Origin: Galbula dea
Taxonomy: Eukaryota; Chordata; Aves; Piciformes; Galbulidae
Assembly: GCA_013399015.1 (NCBI GenBank)
Contig: VWZX01006809.1
Span: 475,501-539,500, forward strand
Direction of reading: 5' to 3'
DNA: 64,000 nucleotides
Positions 1 to 13,600 of the stretch are shown here, in pieces (position 1 is the first letter of the stretch; each line of letters opens with the position of its first letter). The notes under the pieces are model-generated. The model was not told the DNA's origin. It saw only the letters and a list, made by a program, of their open reading frames with translations, and ran no database searches. The position numbers and the translations under genes are program-made.

Positions 1-47
1 ACAGCATTTCCCCCCATACTGTGGCATGCAAAATTTTAATGTCTTAC
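1..47 (-). other. Start of APOB intron 26
   Basis: Begins with GTAAGA directly after the exon 26 end. The exon 26 frame happens to stay open through it to the window edge. Confidence 0.9.
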
Positions 48-3000
48 CATTCAGGTCATATTCCAAGAACTGCAATGTTGAGCTGCAGGTAGAGTCAATG
101 GAATGTTCAAAAGAGTCATTTTTCTTTGTTAAGTCTGTTCTCCAGGTGACATTGTACAACGGGGAAGCAACTTTGACAGATCCAGTCAAGGCACCGAATG
201 ATGGAATGTAAATTCCAGCAGGCAAGGATATTTTGAGAGGGGGGACATCAATTTTCTGTTCAGGAATTGTAATTGTAGGCAGATCAAACTCAGCAATCTT
301 ATTAGCTACTTCATCCAGATCTACATTGAAACTGCCAAGAGAAATATTCTTTGGAAGAGTGAACTGAGACACAGTTATTTGGTATTCGGGTATTGTCACC
401 TCAAAATATGGTACTTTATATTCTTCTAATGTGATATAATTGGCTCCTACATCCACTTTGGGGAATCTTAGTTTTGGCAATGTGGGTAAACTGACATCAA
501 ATGCCATTGTGTTCAGCGTCTGTGGAATTTTTATGTTGCGTAAGTCAATAGTGTATGCTGGGACCTGGAGAGTGGTGAAAGGAACTCTGAACTCTGGAGT
601 GCTGAGAACTGGGGTTGGAGCCTTTAGGTGTAACTCAGGAATACTGAAAGTGAAGCCATCAGTCAGCTTAGTCACAGGTATGGGGAAGAAGTAGCCATCA
701 TCACTCTTCATGTACACAAGAGATGCTGAAACATTTAAGTACTGTTTTCTGTCAGCACTGGTAGTGACGTCCAGCTTCAGGATATCCCATAAACTCTTCT
801 CAGCAACAGGACACTTTATGCTTTTGAGGAAGTCCATGTATCCTTCCAAAGATCCAGATATATCAAACTTTGCTTTTGATTTTTCATTTGATAGCTGCAA
901 ATCATGACTGAGAGATAATGACTGAATTTGGCCTTCACCCTTCCAGGCAACTTTCTGGTTTGCAGTACTGATTTTCACTCCAACAACTTGATTAACTGAG
1001 GCTGTGTCCACTAAGAAATTTGGCTGGGTGGCTTGAATCTGAAGATCTGCCGATATACTCCAAGGAGACAGCTCTAAAGTTGCTTTGCATCTCTGAGTCC
1101 CCTTTGTTCTAAAAAGAGGTGTATATTGTGCATAGTTCTTCCCATTGTGCTCCCAGACTGCATAAACACGACGGGTAGATGCTTCAACTGCAAGTATTTC
1201 TTTGATTTCAGTGTTCCAGAGTCCATCTGCTTTGGAGTGGGCCTCAATCTTGAGAGATGACCGAGCTCCATTAGCATTCAGATAGGTGTTTGCTTCATGG
1301 TCTAGACTTCCAGAAAATGCATTTCCAGTGTATAATACTCCATCAATATCCCCATTTGTAGAAGTTTCTACTGATATGTAAGATGTAAGGCTCTCTAAAG
1401 CAAGTTTATGAGCAATTCCTCCCCTAACGCTTGTGCTGTATTTAGGAGTATTAAAATCATACATTAATTTTAGTCCTGAGGAAAGAGTGGGTTTAGACTT
1501 AGTATTTCCAGAAAGTTCTTGGCTGAAATTTATTTTTAAAACTGATGTGTTGATTTCTACATTTGTTGCTACTGAAGCTTCCATGTTCCTCTTTGTTAAA
1601 CTAATAGTGCTGTCATGGCTTCCTCCTAGAAATTTGTTATCATTCAGGGACAATGCTGTGGCCAGCTTCAGCCCCCTTTTTCTTGTCAAGCTTGTTGAAC
1701 CATCTAGCTTAAACTGCAGTGCATCAATGACAGAAGAAGATGAGACGCTGAGTTGCCCAGCAATATCTGACTGATTGAACAGGCCAGCATTTGCAGTTAA
1801 GGTGATCACACTGGATTTAAATGATAAGTCACAAGTAAAGTTCCCCATTGCGGGAATTAAGATGTGGTTTGATGGACTGTTTATTCTGAATCGTGGAAGC
1901 TTTAGAGTGCGCAGATCCTGTGGGATATGAAGGACTGGAAGCTCCAAAGAAGGTAAGACTAGTGTGTAAGATGGTACTGAGAAGCCAATAAAAGGGACTG
2001 TGAATCTTGTTGTGCTTATTTCTTTTGGGAGCATGTAACCAAAGGCCGGCATCTCAGCAGTAAAAGGAGAAACCTCAATATTCAGAATTGGAATGGTGTA
2101 TCCTGGAATCCTGAAGGTCCGTGGCAGTTTGTTCAGTGATGTCTGTATTTTGTATTTGTCAAATTTTGTTTTGGCTTCATTATACGACTTTGTGAGAAAA
2201 TCTAAAGCAGTATTCCTTCCTCTCTCAAAATGCTTGTTAAAGAAAACGATGTATTTATTAAGTGCTTCATGCACTGTTGCTAAAGGAAGTGGGATTACAT
2301 GCATATCTTTGTTTTTGTCATACTGAGCATTCAAATTTAAATCAAAGGATTGTCTTCTTGTCTTCAGTAAATGCTTCAGGCCTGCCTGTTCCCACAGCGA
2401 ATGAATTTCTAGCTGAGGAGTTTTGATTCCAGTGTAGGGAACTTGAAGCTGAGGAATGATTAGAGGTACATTTAGGAAGTCCAGATTGGCATCTCCGTTC
2501 ATTTCGACATGAGCTTCAATTCTCTCATCATTGTTGCCAGCAGATATGTTATGGGAATATCTGTACTGATTGAACCTGCCAGTAGCTTGCCAGCTGACTT
2601 GCTGAACAGAGGAACTAAGTGCAAAACCATAGTTATTCAGGAAGTCAATTTTACCAGTCAGTTTCATTGGGAAGCTGATTTTCACATTTCCATCATTGTT
2701 TGTTAACAGATGAATTTCAAAAGGCTGTGCCAAGAAGGAAACATCATTATTTACAGTTCCAGTAATCCATCCATTGAGTCGAGCATTGTGAGAGCCTGTT
2801 AATTCTACTTTCATTCCTCCAAGCTCTCCTGTGCCATTTACATTGAGAACACTATGTCCCATACGTTGTGACTCAATTTCAGACTGAATCTGAAGTGCTG
2901 CATAATTTAGGAAACCACATTCATATCTCACAGCTTGATTAACTTTCAGATACTTATCATTTATTCTGTTGTTGGCAGAAAATGTAATAATGGGGCCCTC

Positions 3001-6000
3001 AACCCTGAAAGTGGCATTGGAATCATGAGTGCCATCATCGGAGAAATTAGGAGAAGCCCATTTCCAGTTTCCTTTATTAGTAGAGGTAAATAGTATGTGT
3101 CCTGCTTCTAACTCTGTTGTCATATTATTGACCAGATCAGCCTGGCTGGTGAAATCAGCTTGTGGAATGTTCAGTCTGTGGGAATATGCCGTTCCACTCT
3201 GCATCCAAATTTTTCTTTGCAGCTTGATCATTAAATTATTCTGTAGTTCTATTGAATTTTTTGTTGTATATAAGTTTGCTCTGGTTTCAGCTTCACCTTC
3301 TACTGAAGTCCCTAAAAATATCACTTCATTGGTGTGATCAACTTTAAGGAACCTGTGGTTGACCTTCATGGAATTTTTAAGGTTCAGCTGTTTCATCTCA
3401 GGGGCCAAGAGACGTGAATCTGAAATAACACTGAAAACCAGGAAGTCTAATTTTGACATTGTTTGTGCTGAAAAGGAGGTCACAAATTCTGGACTGTTTG
3501 CAGATGTTGTAGTATTATGAACCTCAGCATGCGCAGACAGTGTAAAGAATGGAGAGTTGACTGTGAAAGCGCCGTATAATTTGCCAAACGTAGGGACAGT
3601 GACAGTATGAGGGATATGTGGAAGCTCAAACTCTGGTATCTTCATGTCAGGAATCTGGAGGTCATTTAGATTTAGCTTTGGAATCAATAATTCTGGTATT
3701 TGAAATTGAGGCAATTGTATTTCTGGGAAAGAAATATCAGAAAAAGGCATATCACTCATCTTCAGATCTTTAAAATACAAATCAATTGCTGGCAACTGAA
3801 ATTCACCAGACATGAGTTTGTCTATTGTTGCCACAATCTGCAGCTTAATCTCATTCATGTCAATTGTATAAGAAGGAACTTTAAAAGTATTTAGTATTGT
3901 AAACTCTGGAGTAGTAAATTTCACTGGAATTTTCAAGTCCTTTAGTGTCTTAATATTTATCTCATAGGAGGGGATATGCAAATCTGTCAGTGGAACGATG
4001 AAGTCTGGTGTTTGAAATGTTGCCTCCCGAAGACTCCGGAGACTAACCTCAAAGGCAGGTATAGTGACTATAACAGTTCTGATTTCAGGAACTTTAAATC
4101 CTGTTTCAACAAACTGGTTTAAATTTTCAACCCAATTTTTTAGATCATACTTTTCAGCCAAAGTAACAATTTTCTTAAAGGCTAGGTTCCACTGGTCAGA
4201 AATGTATACAACAACAGAATTGTAGAATTGGCTTATCTTCTGAAGATACCACTGGATTTCCTGGGAAATATCCATTTCAGAAATTCTCTCTCGCAGGTCT
4301 TCCAGATGTTCATTTACCTTGGCTTTCAGGTTTGCAAATGTTGTCGAGTTTATGAGCTCCTTGAACCAGTTAATTATTGCTGCAAGCTTAGTGTCCCTTA
4401 GTTGTTCCATGTATTTTGAAATCACAGCTCTAAAGTCTCTCATATACTGCTTCAGCGCTTTTACTTTCTGTGGAATTTCTAGATTTCTGAGTTCACCATT
4501 TATTTTTTGGGTCACTTCTCGGATTTTTTTATTTGTGTCATCAACAAACTGGTTATAGTCAAAAGACTTGAGCTTCTTAATAATCGCGTCAAGGAACTTG
4601 TTGACTTCCTTTATCATCGTTTCATAATCAAAGGTTTGAACTTTCTTGACAGCATCATCAATGAAAGTAACAGCTTTATCAAAGAATGATTTCACATCGA
4701 TATTTTTCAGGTAGACGGCCAGTTTCCGGACAGTTTCTTTTATTCTGTACTGGTTAAGCAGTTCTATCATTCTGTCCATTAAGAAATGCACCTGCTTATC
4801 AATTTCATATTTTACAATCAGTTTGTGCACATGACCTCGGAGAGCACTTATCTTTTCAGATATTTCATACTCCTCCATCCAGTTTAGAATCAAGTCTTTG
4901 ATTTGTTCAAGAACTTCACTAATTTTTTCAATTGGTAAGGAACGCTTCAGTTTTTCTAAAACTTCTTTAGCATCAAACTTTTTAATCTGGTGTTTCAGTT
5001 TTTCTGCAAAGCGTTTGACATCAATATTCTGAATCTGAATTTTGAGTTGTTCTAAGTTTTCCTGTATCTTAGTTGTAATCCTGTACTTGTCATCTACATT
5101 CTTAATCCAAGCCAAAGTGCTGCTTCCAATTTTGCTAGGATAAAACTGGCGAAAAAAAATTTGCAATTTTTGAATAGTGTCAACTACAGTCATTCGTATC
5201 TCATATTTGTTATCTAAATCTGCTATTGCTTTAACTATTTGGTCAATAAGCTGTGAAATAAGTGCTTCAATGTCATACTGCTCATAATGATCTTTGATGT
5301 AGTCCTTGATTTGAATTAGATAGGTCTGCAGCTGAAACAGTATTTCTTGAAGATTGTCCATGGTTTTTTCCAGCATAGCTTGGAGATCATCAGATGTTAT
5401 TCTGTAGTCCTTTGTGAAAGCAACAAAATTATTCTTCATGCTGCTAATTCTGCCTTTCATGTCTAATTTGTCCATGTAGTCATTAATGTGCTGTGGGAGT
5501 TTCTCTAAAGTTGCCTTGTATTTTGTCATATGTTGTTCTATGTTAATGTTCTTCAGGTAGCTTTGTATGGCCTGCAGCGTGGATAGGATGGTGCCTCTGA
5601 GTTGTTCAAAGTAGACCGGCAAATGTTCCAGGAACGGGAGGTTAATAGCATGCGTGTCTTTATTTTTGTCATACTTCACAAAGCCAGAGATGCTGAATTC
5701 TTGAGGCTCTAACACACTGTCCCTGAGGCCCAAAACATCAATTAAATTAATTTCTGCAGATGTGAATGGTAGTGTGACTGATGTATCCATTACAGAGAGA
5801 TCTGCTAAAGCTTTTCCATTAAGTTCCACACCAGTCTTTTCTGCATCATTGTAAGCACTGAGATCTTGTGAATATACATTATTGTTTAGCTGGCTTTTCA
5901 ATTTCCAAGCACTTGACTGCTCTGATGGAGTAAAAAGCATATGAACTTTGTTATCAAGCAGGGTAGTGTATCTTCCTCCAGTCTTCAAGTTATGACTGCT

Positions 6001-7628
6001 AGATCCTCTGTAGTCATGGGAGAAAGTGAAAGCAAGAGGCTCTGCTTTAAACAGGAATTTACTGTAAAGGTCTCCTGTGTGCTCACCCATAGCAATCAGC
6101 TTTCCATTGCCATTGGTATGTATGTCAGCAGTGATGGCAAATGGAGCCATAGTGGAACGCACAACATTGGTGAAATGGAGAGATTTGGAATCACAGTTTG
6201 TGTTCATGGTAACTGCAGAAGCAAGTCCTGCCACATTCAGATTAACTCTGTGACTCACTGCTGCACCTTCAATATTTGCAACTGTATCTGTTTTAAAGTT
6301 TGCAGCCAGATCAGCAAATGTAACGCTGTAGGTATGCCTTATTTCATCTGCTCCATAGGCTCCTCTGACATTGCCACCCAAGTTCAGCTTCAGAGGCTCA
6401 AGAAGCAGTTCTGCTTTGTTGGAAAGTTCTGTTTCAGTGTATTTAATATTATTGCTCAGTTTAGCTGTAAGTGAGGTAGGCTGCAGTTGTAGGTCCAAAA
6501 CATGCTTGTGGAACTTGTCAAAACTGAAGCTGTTGTCTAACTTTGAAGCAAATGTTAAGGATAAACCAGGAATATTCAAGTCATTTGTGTGCTCCAACTT
6601 AATCTCTTTGAATGATCCTTGCAAATTATTTGAAAACTTGAGTCCTTCTCTGTTAACTCTGAAGTTTAAAACATGCTTGCTGTCCATACCCAGAACTGTA
6701 CTCTGATATTCACTTCCCAGAGTTATTTCTGTGAGGGTCACTCTTCCACCTAGATTGAATTTTGCATTGTTTTTACCATAGCGTCCAGAAGAGGATAGTG
6801 ACACGGAGCCTCCAGAAGTATCGAGTTTGGCGTTCATTTCACTCTGCATTGTCAATGGACTAAACTGCACATTTGTGGTTGCACTGCTGGCTATACCATA
6901 CTGATTGACATTAAGTGATGACTTATGTGCAGCTCGATTCCTCTGATCAGTCACAGAGATATCTGTGTTGAAAACAAGATCCTGGGAATTGAGAGAACCT
7001 GCAAACAAGGCATAATACTGGGTTTGCTTGTAAGTGGCTTGGTACTCAGATCGGAGGGCTGCAATCTTCTTTGACAAAATTAATTCGAGTTTATTGACAC
7101 CAGCAATATGTCGATACCTCCCATTGGTTTCAGATGTCACTTTCAGCTGGCTGTTTTCATACTTCAGTGAAGCTGTGTTCTTTAATAGCCCACTTTGTAC
7201 ATCAGAAACGGAAGTAATAGAAAATAATTCATCATTGTATCTGCCAGATATCTGATTGGTAGCCTGAAGGTAAGAAGAGTCCAACTTCAGATTTGATTTT
7301 CCTTCTAAAAGCCTTCTCTTTTCATTGTATGAGCTTGACAGAGTGTAAATGCTCCTTGCAAATACAGAAGCCACTTCCAGCTGCCCTTCCATCTTGATGT
7401 TATTGATATTTACATTATTTGTCTTTTCAGAAACAATATCACCGGAAAATGAAAGTTGAGGACCCAGGGTACTGGATGCCATAAATGATATGGTGTAGTT
7501 TGCAACTGGAGTAGGTTCATAACTCTTTGTCCTGGCCAACTTAAAAGCAGATGTTAAGAGTCGGTGCTCCAGGTGATTTTCAAATGCACAGGTGAATCCA
7601 TTTCTATTATATGATGTTTCTCCAGAAC
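48..7628 (-). CDS. APOB: APOB exon 26, giant 7581-bp exon (beta1 end, alpha2, beta2)
   Basis: Encodes residues 1399-3925 as one reading frame without a stop or frameshift that I could see. It begins after CTATTTCAG with GSGETSYNRNGFTCAFENH and ends LQFLEYDLN before GTAAGA. Most of it is amphipathic beta strand rich in Pro-flanked hydrophobic blocks (for example PEFTILNTFKVPSYTID), which bind the lipid core. Residues about 2060-2570 (5640-4100) are a helical, Lys/Glu-rich alpha2 region with many I-x-x-W and Y-x-I-x-x-K heptad-like helices. Receptor site B lies at residues 3378-3388. The length is close to the 7572 bp I recall for human exon 26. The frame stays open past the donor to position 1, so the exon end is set by the splice site and homology, not by a stop. 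Confidence 0.97.
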
Positions 7629-10600
7629 CTGAAATAGGAAAAAGGAGACAAAAGATAACAGTGTAATTAATACCTTTTTGTCTTTAAGACTTTGTCTGAT
7701 GTCACTAAGCTTTTATGTTACTGTTTAAATTACTATTATTGTTCTTACAGAACTTTGCTTTAAAGGCAAAAATATTTTGGCAAATCCTTAATATTTTGAA
7801 CTATGAATAAATTAAATCTCTATACTGCTTTATTAAATATAATTATGTGAAATGATATGAAGGTATGTAATCATTTTAAATTAGATTAAAAACATGGACT
7901 CTCAAAGACAACCCATATCTAACATTCTTGGGCTTTAATATTTTCTTTATCATGTTTCATTTATGGTGGGGAGTTTAAAAAAGACTGAAGTTAGCTCGTC
8001 CTTTTGCAATTTGAGAACTCAAACTGCAATTTGAGAGGAACTAGCTTAAAAATACCAGGCTTAAGACCTGTCTAGTCTGAGTCCAGGATAATTGCTATAA
8101 AGTTATGGCAGCTTATGGGCATATGGAAATGATAAAAAACATATATAGAGAGCGCAAGAAATAAACTGTGGGCATACCTACACACACACCTGCACACCTG
8201 ATTCTGAAAACACACACAAGTGTGTGCAGAATCATGCCTTCAGTTTTGAAGGACTTTTTCTTCAGTAGGGAATATCTAGGAAAATATGGACCTTAAAAGT
8301 CTTTGTTGAACTAAACTGATTTCACCTTTAGTGCTTGAATAAACAGACTCACACAACATCTTTAAAATGAAGGAGAAAGTGATTTGAGGTTATACAACAC
8401 CTGTCTTTAAATAAGCAGCAGGAGAATGAATGTGCTGTATCTGATATATGAAAAATAAAGTAATTCAATACTTTTGCCAGTATTGTAGTATTAGCACACA
8501 TTCTTACCTTTCACACTGTAGGAAAGTAGCTCGAAAACAGAATCAGCATTCGTATTATAAGTAGTTCTTATGCTGGATGTTTTCTCTGTGGTGCTATTAG
8601 CCAAAGTGTATGTTGCTGTCCAGTTGTAATAGTTGCTGTTCACATTAGCAGAGACCTCTAAAGTACCAAGTAAAGGCACACGAAGAGGATAGGATTCTGG
8701 AATGGTAAACGTGGGGATTCTGTATTCCTGAGATGGCACGCTTATTCCCATTGACTCCATGACCAGAGGAGGTGTTTTAACAGTCTGTGGCACCCTTATG
8801 TCATGGGATGATTTTCCACCAAATGGCAATGGGATATCAATTAGAAAACTGTTTTTGTTGAATCTGTATCTGATCCGGCCATCACTGGAAAATAAAAGGG
8901 ACTCTATTAGAACTGTAAGTTCATGAAATATATGCAGAAATGTCCACAATACTCTGAGCTTACTTGTTCATATCAGTGTCCTGACTTTTAAGTTTAGAGA
9001 GAATTATGATCTATTATTACCATTTTTTTTAAGCACACTTCTGTCAGGATTTAATGTAGGTACTTTCAATACCAGTGAATTGTGCCAATGATTTTTCCCC
9101 TCATTTCATTGTCAGGGAGACTCATAGGCCAAGTAGTCCAGAAACACATTCTTTCTGTAAGACCTTGCATTAGAATTCAAAGGTTCCTGATTCATTGTTC
9201 AGAGCTTAACTAACTTTAGTTCACAGGTGGAGAGTGTCATTCAAGGGGCTAAATACACAACTGTTATGAATCTTGCATTTGATTTTCTGCTCTAAGAATC
9301 CAAATCTGCTTTATGAACCCTAATGAAAAGATGTATTGGCATGAAAATGATCTTTAAAATGAAGGAATTTGAATGAAAATAGCTGACATATAAAAAAGAA
9401 AAGCCTCCAAAACCACTGCTGCACTTATGCAATGTGGCATGCTGAGTACCAGAAAAACATGATTATATTCTTAATAAAAAAAGTAATTAGAAATTCACAA
9501 AAAGTCTTATTAGCATAAGAAGTTGTAAGAACCTAAATTACAAAGAATTTATCTTTCTGATGATAAGCATTTCAAAAGTTTTAACCAAATATTCACCATT
9601 TGTTTTATTCTGAATAAAAATAAATAAAACCCTAACCATTAGGTCAGGAGCTAGCTCTGGAAAAAATGGATCTCCTGCTGAAAAGTTTGTAGGAAAAAAG
9701 TATAATTACAAAAACACAAAAACAGGAGGAAATTCAGCCTTAATTTGCACATGAACAATAAGCTGGCAAAGATGCTTTTCCTTGTTGCCTAACTGGTATT
9801 TTATATTACAAAATCTTTTTTTACACTTAGAGCTGCATCCTAAAATGAAAACTAAGGAAACATTTCTGAAGTTATTCCTTTACATAAAAAGGCTAAAAAA
9901 GGCGACATCATAGAGTGGCACGAGTTTCTATTGTTATAGTGTGCACTCCTAACAAGAACATAGGAGAAAAAAATAGGTTTTTTCCTTGCTTGTTCTTAGC
10001 TTAAGAGCACAATGGAAGCAATAGAGATGTATGTCATTAACCTATAGTTTCATATTGCTACAGCGAAATACAGTAGGTGGAAAAACAGCCCCAAGACAGA
10101 TAAAATGCATTTCTGTTTTCCATCCATTTTTGCAATCCAATCTTACACTAGCTTGTGTTGTCCTTTATATTCATTTCAGCCATTAATATTTCCCTAGCTC
10201 ATGGGAAAACTGTACAGGCATGTTTCCATTTATCACAGCGGTAGCTGTGGGTGTATTCAGGAGAAGCTACTAAGCAACAGTGATCCTTGAATTTTTATGC
10301 ATAGGCAGAGCAACAATGTGATATGAACACTAAATTGCAAGAACAGTATGTTCTAGGAACTCTAACAAGAGCAATTCCTGGCAGGTGCATGAGCATTTTA
10401 AAGCCTAGATACACTCAGGCTGACTTATAGTCTGATTTCCTAGAAAAAGAAGAAATAAACTATTCATCTGCCTTCCAGTCTCTCTTTTTGTTAGTCAAAC
10501 TCTAGTTTTTTAGAGATTTTTAACATATTGGATGTAAAAGACTCATTCATAAAAGTTATGTGAAACACTAGGTGGAGGAGATGGGCCCAAGATAGCAAGC

Positions 10601-13600
10601 ATCCAGTCCATATGTATATGGCCATGGCAAGTGTTGCCTTTGAGGAAGTGACAGATGGAGTCACACACTGGAAGAGATCAGGGTACTATATTGGTAGTGG
10701 TCAACCAGTGTGTGTAGAGGAATGGGAAGAACTGTCTGATAGAATTGCACAGGAAAAAGTAGAGATATTAGGATTATGGCCAAAGACGAAGGATCTGTAG
10801 GGATGCAGGATACAAACCTATCAAAAACTTGGCTTAATTAGTTCTGTGGCTTACAGTAAAGACTGCTGAATGCTGTATTTTTGTTCAGTTGTCATTACAA
10901 TATAATACAATACTCCATGATATATTGTAAACTTCAGGACTATTGTAGAGTCAACTCTGTATTAAAGACATCCATCATTTCCTCTATAAATTTTAATTTC
11001 TCTGGTCTTAAAATTCTTTGTTATAATTCCAATTTTATGCTAATGTTTACATCAATTCCACTCTGTTTTATAAAGTAAAGTAAAATAAAATAACACCCAA
11101 ATATGAAAAAACACCTATTTTCAGTTTCCTGTATGACTATCCTAATTTCTCTCCCTACCTTTTCAGGAAAAGTTCTTCAGGAATGGTGATAACAGGCAGG
11201 TTAATTTTCTCAATGTTTAGTTCCTGCAGCCCACTTAGTTTGTTTTTCAGAGTCTGGGCATAAGGGATGTCTTTTGATGCCTTTTGCAGCCAGGTGTTGG
11301 TTGCCTGCAATGAGGAGACAAGTTTTTCAAGGTAAATAACAAGTTTTAGGGCAGCTGAGTAAGATACCTGAAAGCTATGGTGACCATCTATACAGTGAGC
11401 CCTGTGCATCTGATAAAGTGAGTGGTTCAATCAAAGTTGGATCTATACATTTTATTCAACCTGATGAGTGCTTTTACAAGTAGATCCCATTGTGGCTTCC
11501 CTGGGTGAGGCAAGAATTCATTAGGTCTATGTGGCCAAGCTGTAAAATCTACTGTAGGCTGAACATACCACAATAAATTGTGACACAATGTGCCGCAGTG
11601 TCATGTCTGTGTAGGCCACTTTCCGATCCAGCAGTTCATTGACATGCTTCTCTAAAGCTTTTGGGTAGCCTGAGAAGTCAACTGGGAGGCCAGAAGACCA
11701 TTTTTTCACAGCAGCACTGGTACCTGAATTCCACTCTAGCTCAACATTCTCAGAATCTGAAAATCATAAATATAAAAGAAAAGTGTAACATTAATAGTAT
11801 TCTATTTAGGAATATATGAACTGATGTAACAAGATGTTTACATTTATAGGTTGTATATGTTTTTTCCCTTACCATATCTGAGAAGAACTCTTTCTGAAAT
11901 TGAGTTTCCGTAAGATGCTGCAGCTGAGCTTATCTGAAGATATCCTTTAGTTGGAGAATAATTAACCAATGCTTCAGTTCTAAGTTCTGTTTGCAGGCGA
12001 GGAATAGAAACGGTGCCTCTTAACAGTGCCTCTTCCACTCCAGCATACCTGTGAAAGCAAAAAGTAAATGTGAATACAAAACCTTTCACTTAGCTTTTTC
12101 ATTTATATTTCAGGAGCAATTTCAGGATTTAAATCTATAGCAGAAGTATAATAGCTGTTATAAAAAAATAAATTGAATCAAACTTGTAAACTCTGGTCCA
12201 GTTCAATGACTGTTTTCAGTTTCTGCCAGTTACTTTGTGAAATCTATAGTAAATTATTCTGATGCTATTGTGCAGATATACACAATAATAATTCTGTATT
12301 TATTTCATAATACTGAAATGGGTGGAAATATGTACCTGAATCAAATTTAGAACTCCTTACTTAAGCTGAATTCTCTACTATGGATATAGACTGGGGCCAC
12401 GAATCACATAGAAATAAAACATTTGACAAACTATACTATGCCACTGGGCTTCATTTTCCTTTATTCACATTTATTTTATATCTCTGTAACTTTGTTGATT
12501 TGAGCAAACTTCTAATATTATGTTAGTGCAAATGAAAGGGAATTGAGGTTCCTGACTTCTTTCCAAAAGCTCCCACTGATATCAGAGGCAATTCTGCATG
12601 AACAGCAAAGACAAAGACTCCCTGGGGCACCATCAAGATCACAGAATTCCATGGAAGATTGAGGTTTATTAAAGAATGTGATCAGCTCATTTCACTATGG
12701 GCTTGTGAGGCAGACAATTTTAGAAACCCTGGTAGGTTGGACAATCTTGTTAGCTCCCCTGTAGATGTTCCCGGAAATATTCTCATCATGAAGCGTGGGA
12801 ATTTTTACAGGAAGCTCTCAGTTATTTTTGGTTTTGTTGCTTATTGAGAGCCATTAGATTTCTTCAAGGGGAGATGCAATAACTTTTTTTTTAGAGCCAA
12901 ACATACCCAGCAAAAGATAATACCTCTCTGAACAAACCTACCCTTGTTTGTATCTTTGGTTATCACACCTGTAATAACACCAGTACAATGTCATTCTTGT
13001 AGTTAATGTGTGTGCAAACATGTGAGAATAAACCCAGGGAACTTGTAAAACAATTTATATATGTACATACAGTAGGAAAGATCAGATGGTGTACTAAAAG
13101 TATGTATTTGATGTATACATGAGGGATTGCAAATAAAACACTTTGAGGGTTTTTAAAGAAGGTTTGAATGTCAAGTTTATGTGTCCCTCTATATAAGCAG
13201 TTTCTCCAAAATGGGATATAATTCCCCAAAATTTTCTACCTTCAATAAAACCTTCAGCTATCTTATTCAAAGGTGTCTATAAAAGTTTAAGTGCTTTCTT
13301 TGAGTTACCTTATCTGGCCAGTAAGAGTAACTTCAGTAATCTTCTTGTTGTTAAAGTCTAAGACAAAGGTATATGCTTTCTTCCCAGGAATGGATTCATC
13401 AGTAATTCTGAAGTTTGTACCAAAGTCAACATTGACATCTGGAATGTGGACATCACTGGTCAAAATCTTTCTGTCTCTGTTGTACCTGAAGGTCAATGTG
13501 GCCTCATGCTGATTTACACCTAGAAAATAAATGTACTTTGGTTATTTGCAGGTCCGAAATCTGTCTGAACTTTTCTAAAAGTAGAATAAAAAAGGATCAA

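Noticed and set aside
1074..1277. Minus-strand 67-codon frame
   Set aside because: It lies in a different frame from the apoB protein within exon 26.
26..7255. Many plus-strand open frames of 60-177 codons
   Set aside because: They are antisense shadows of APOB exon 26, which is coding on the minus strand throughout; none has independent homology.
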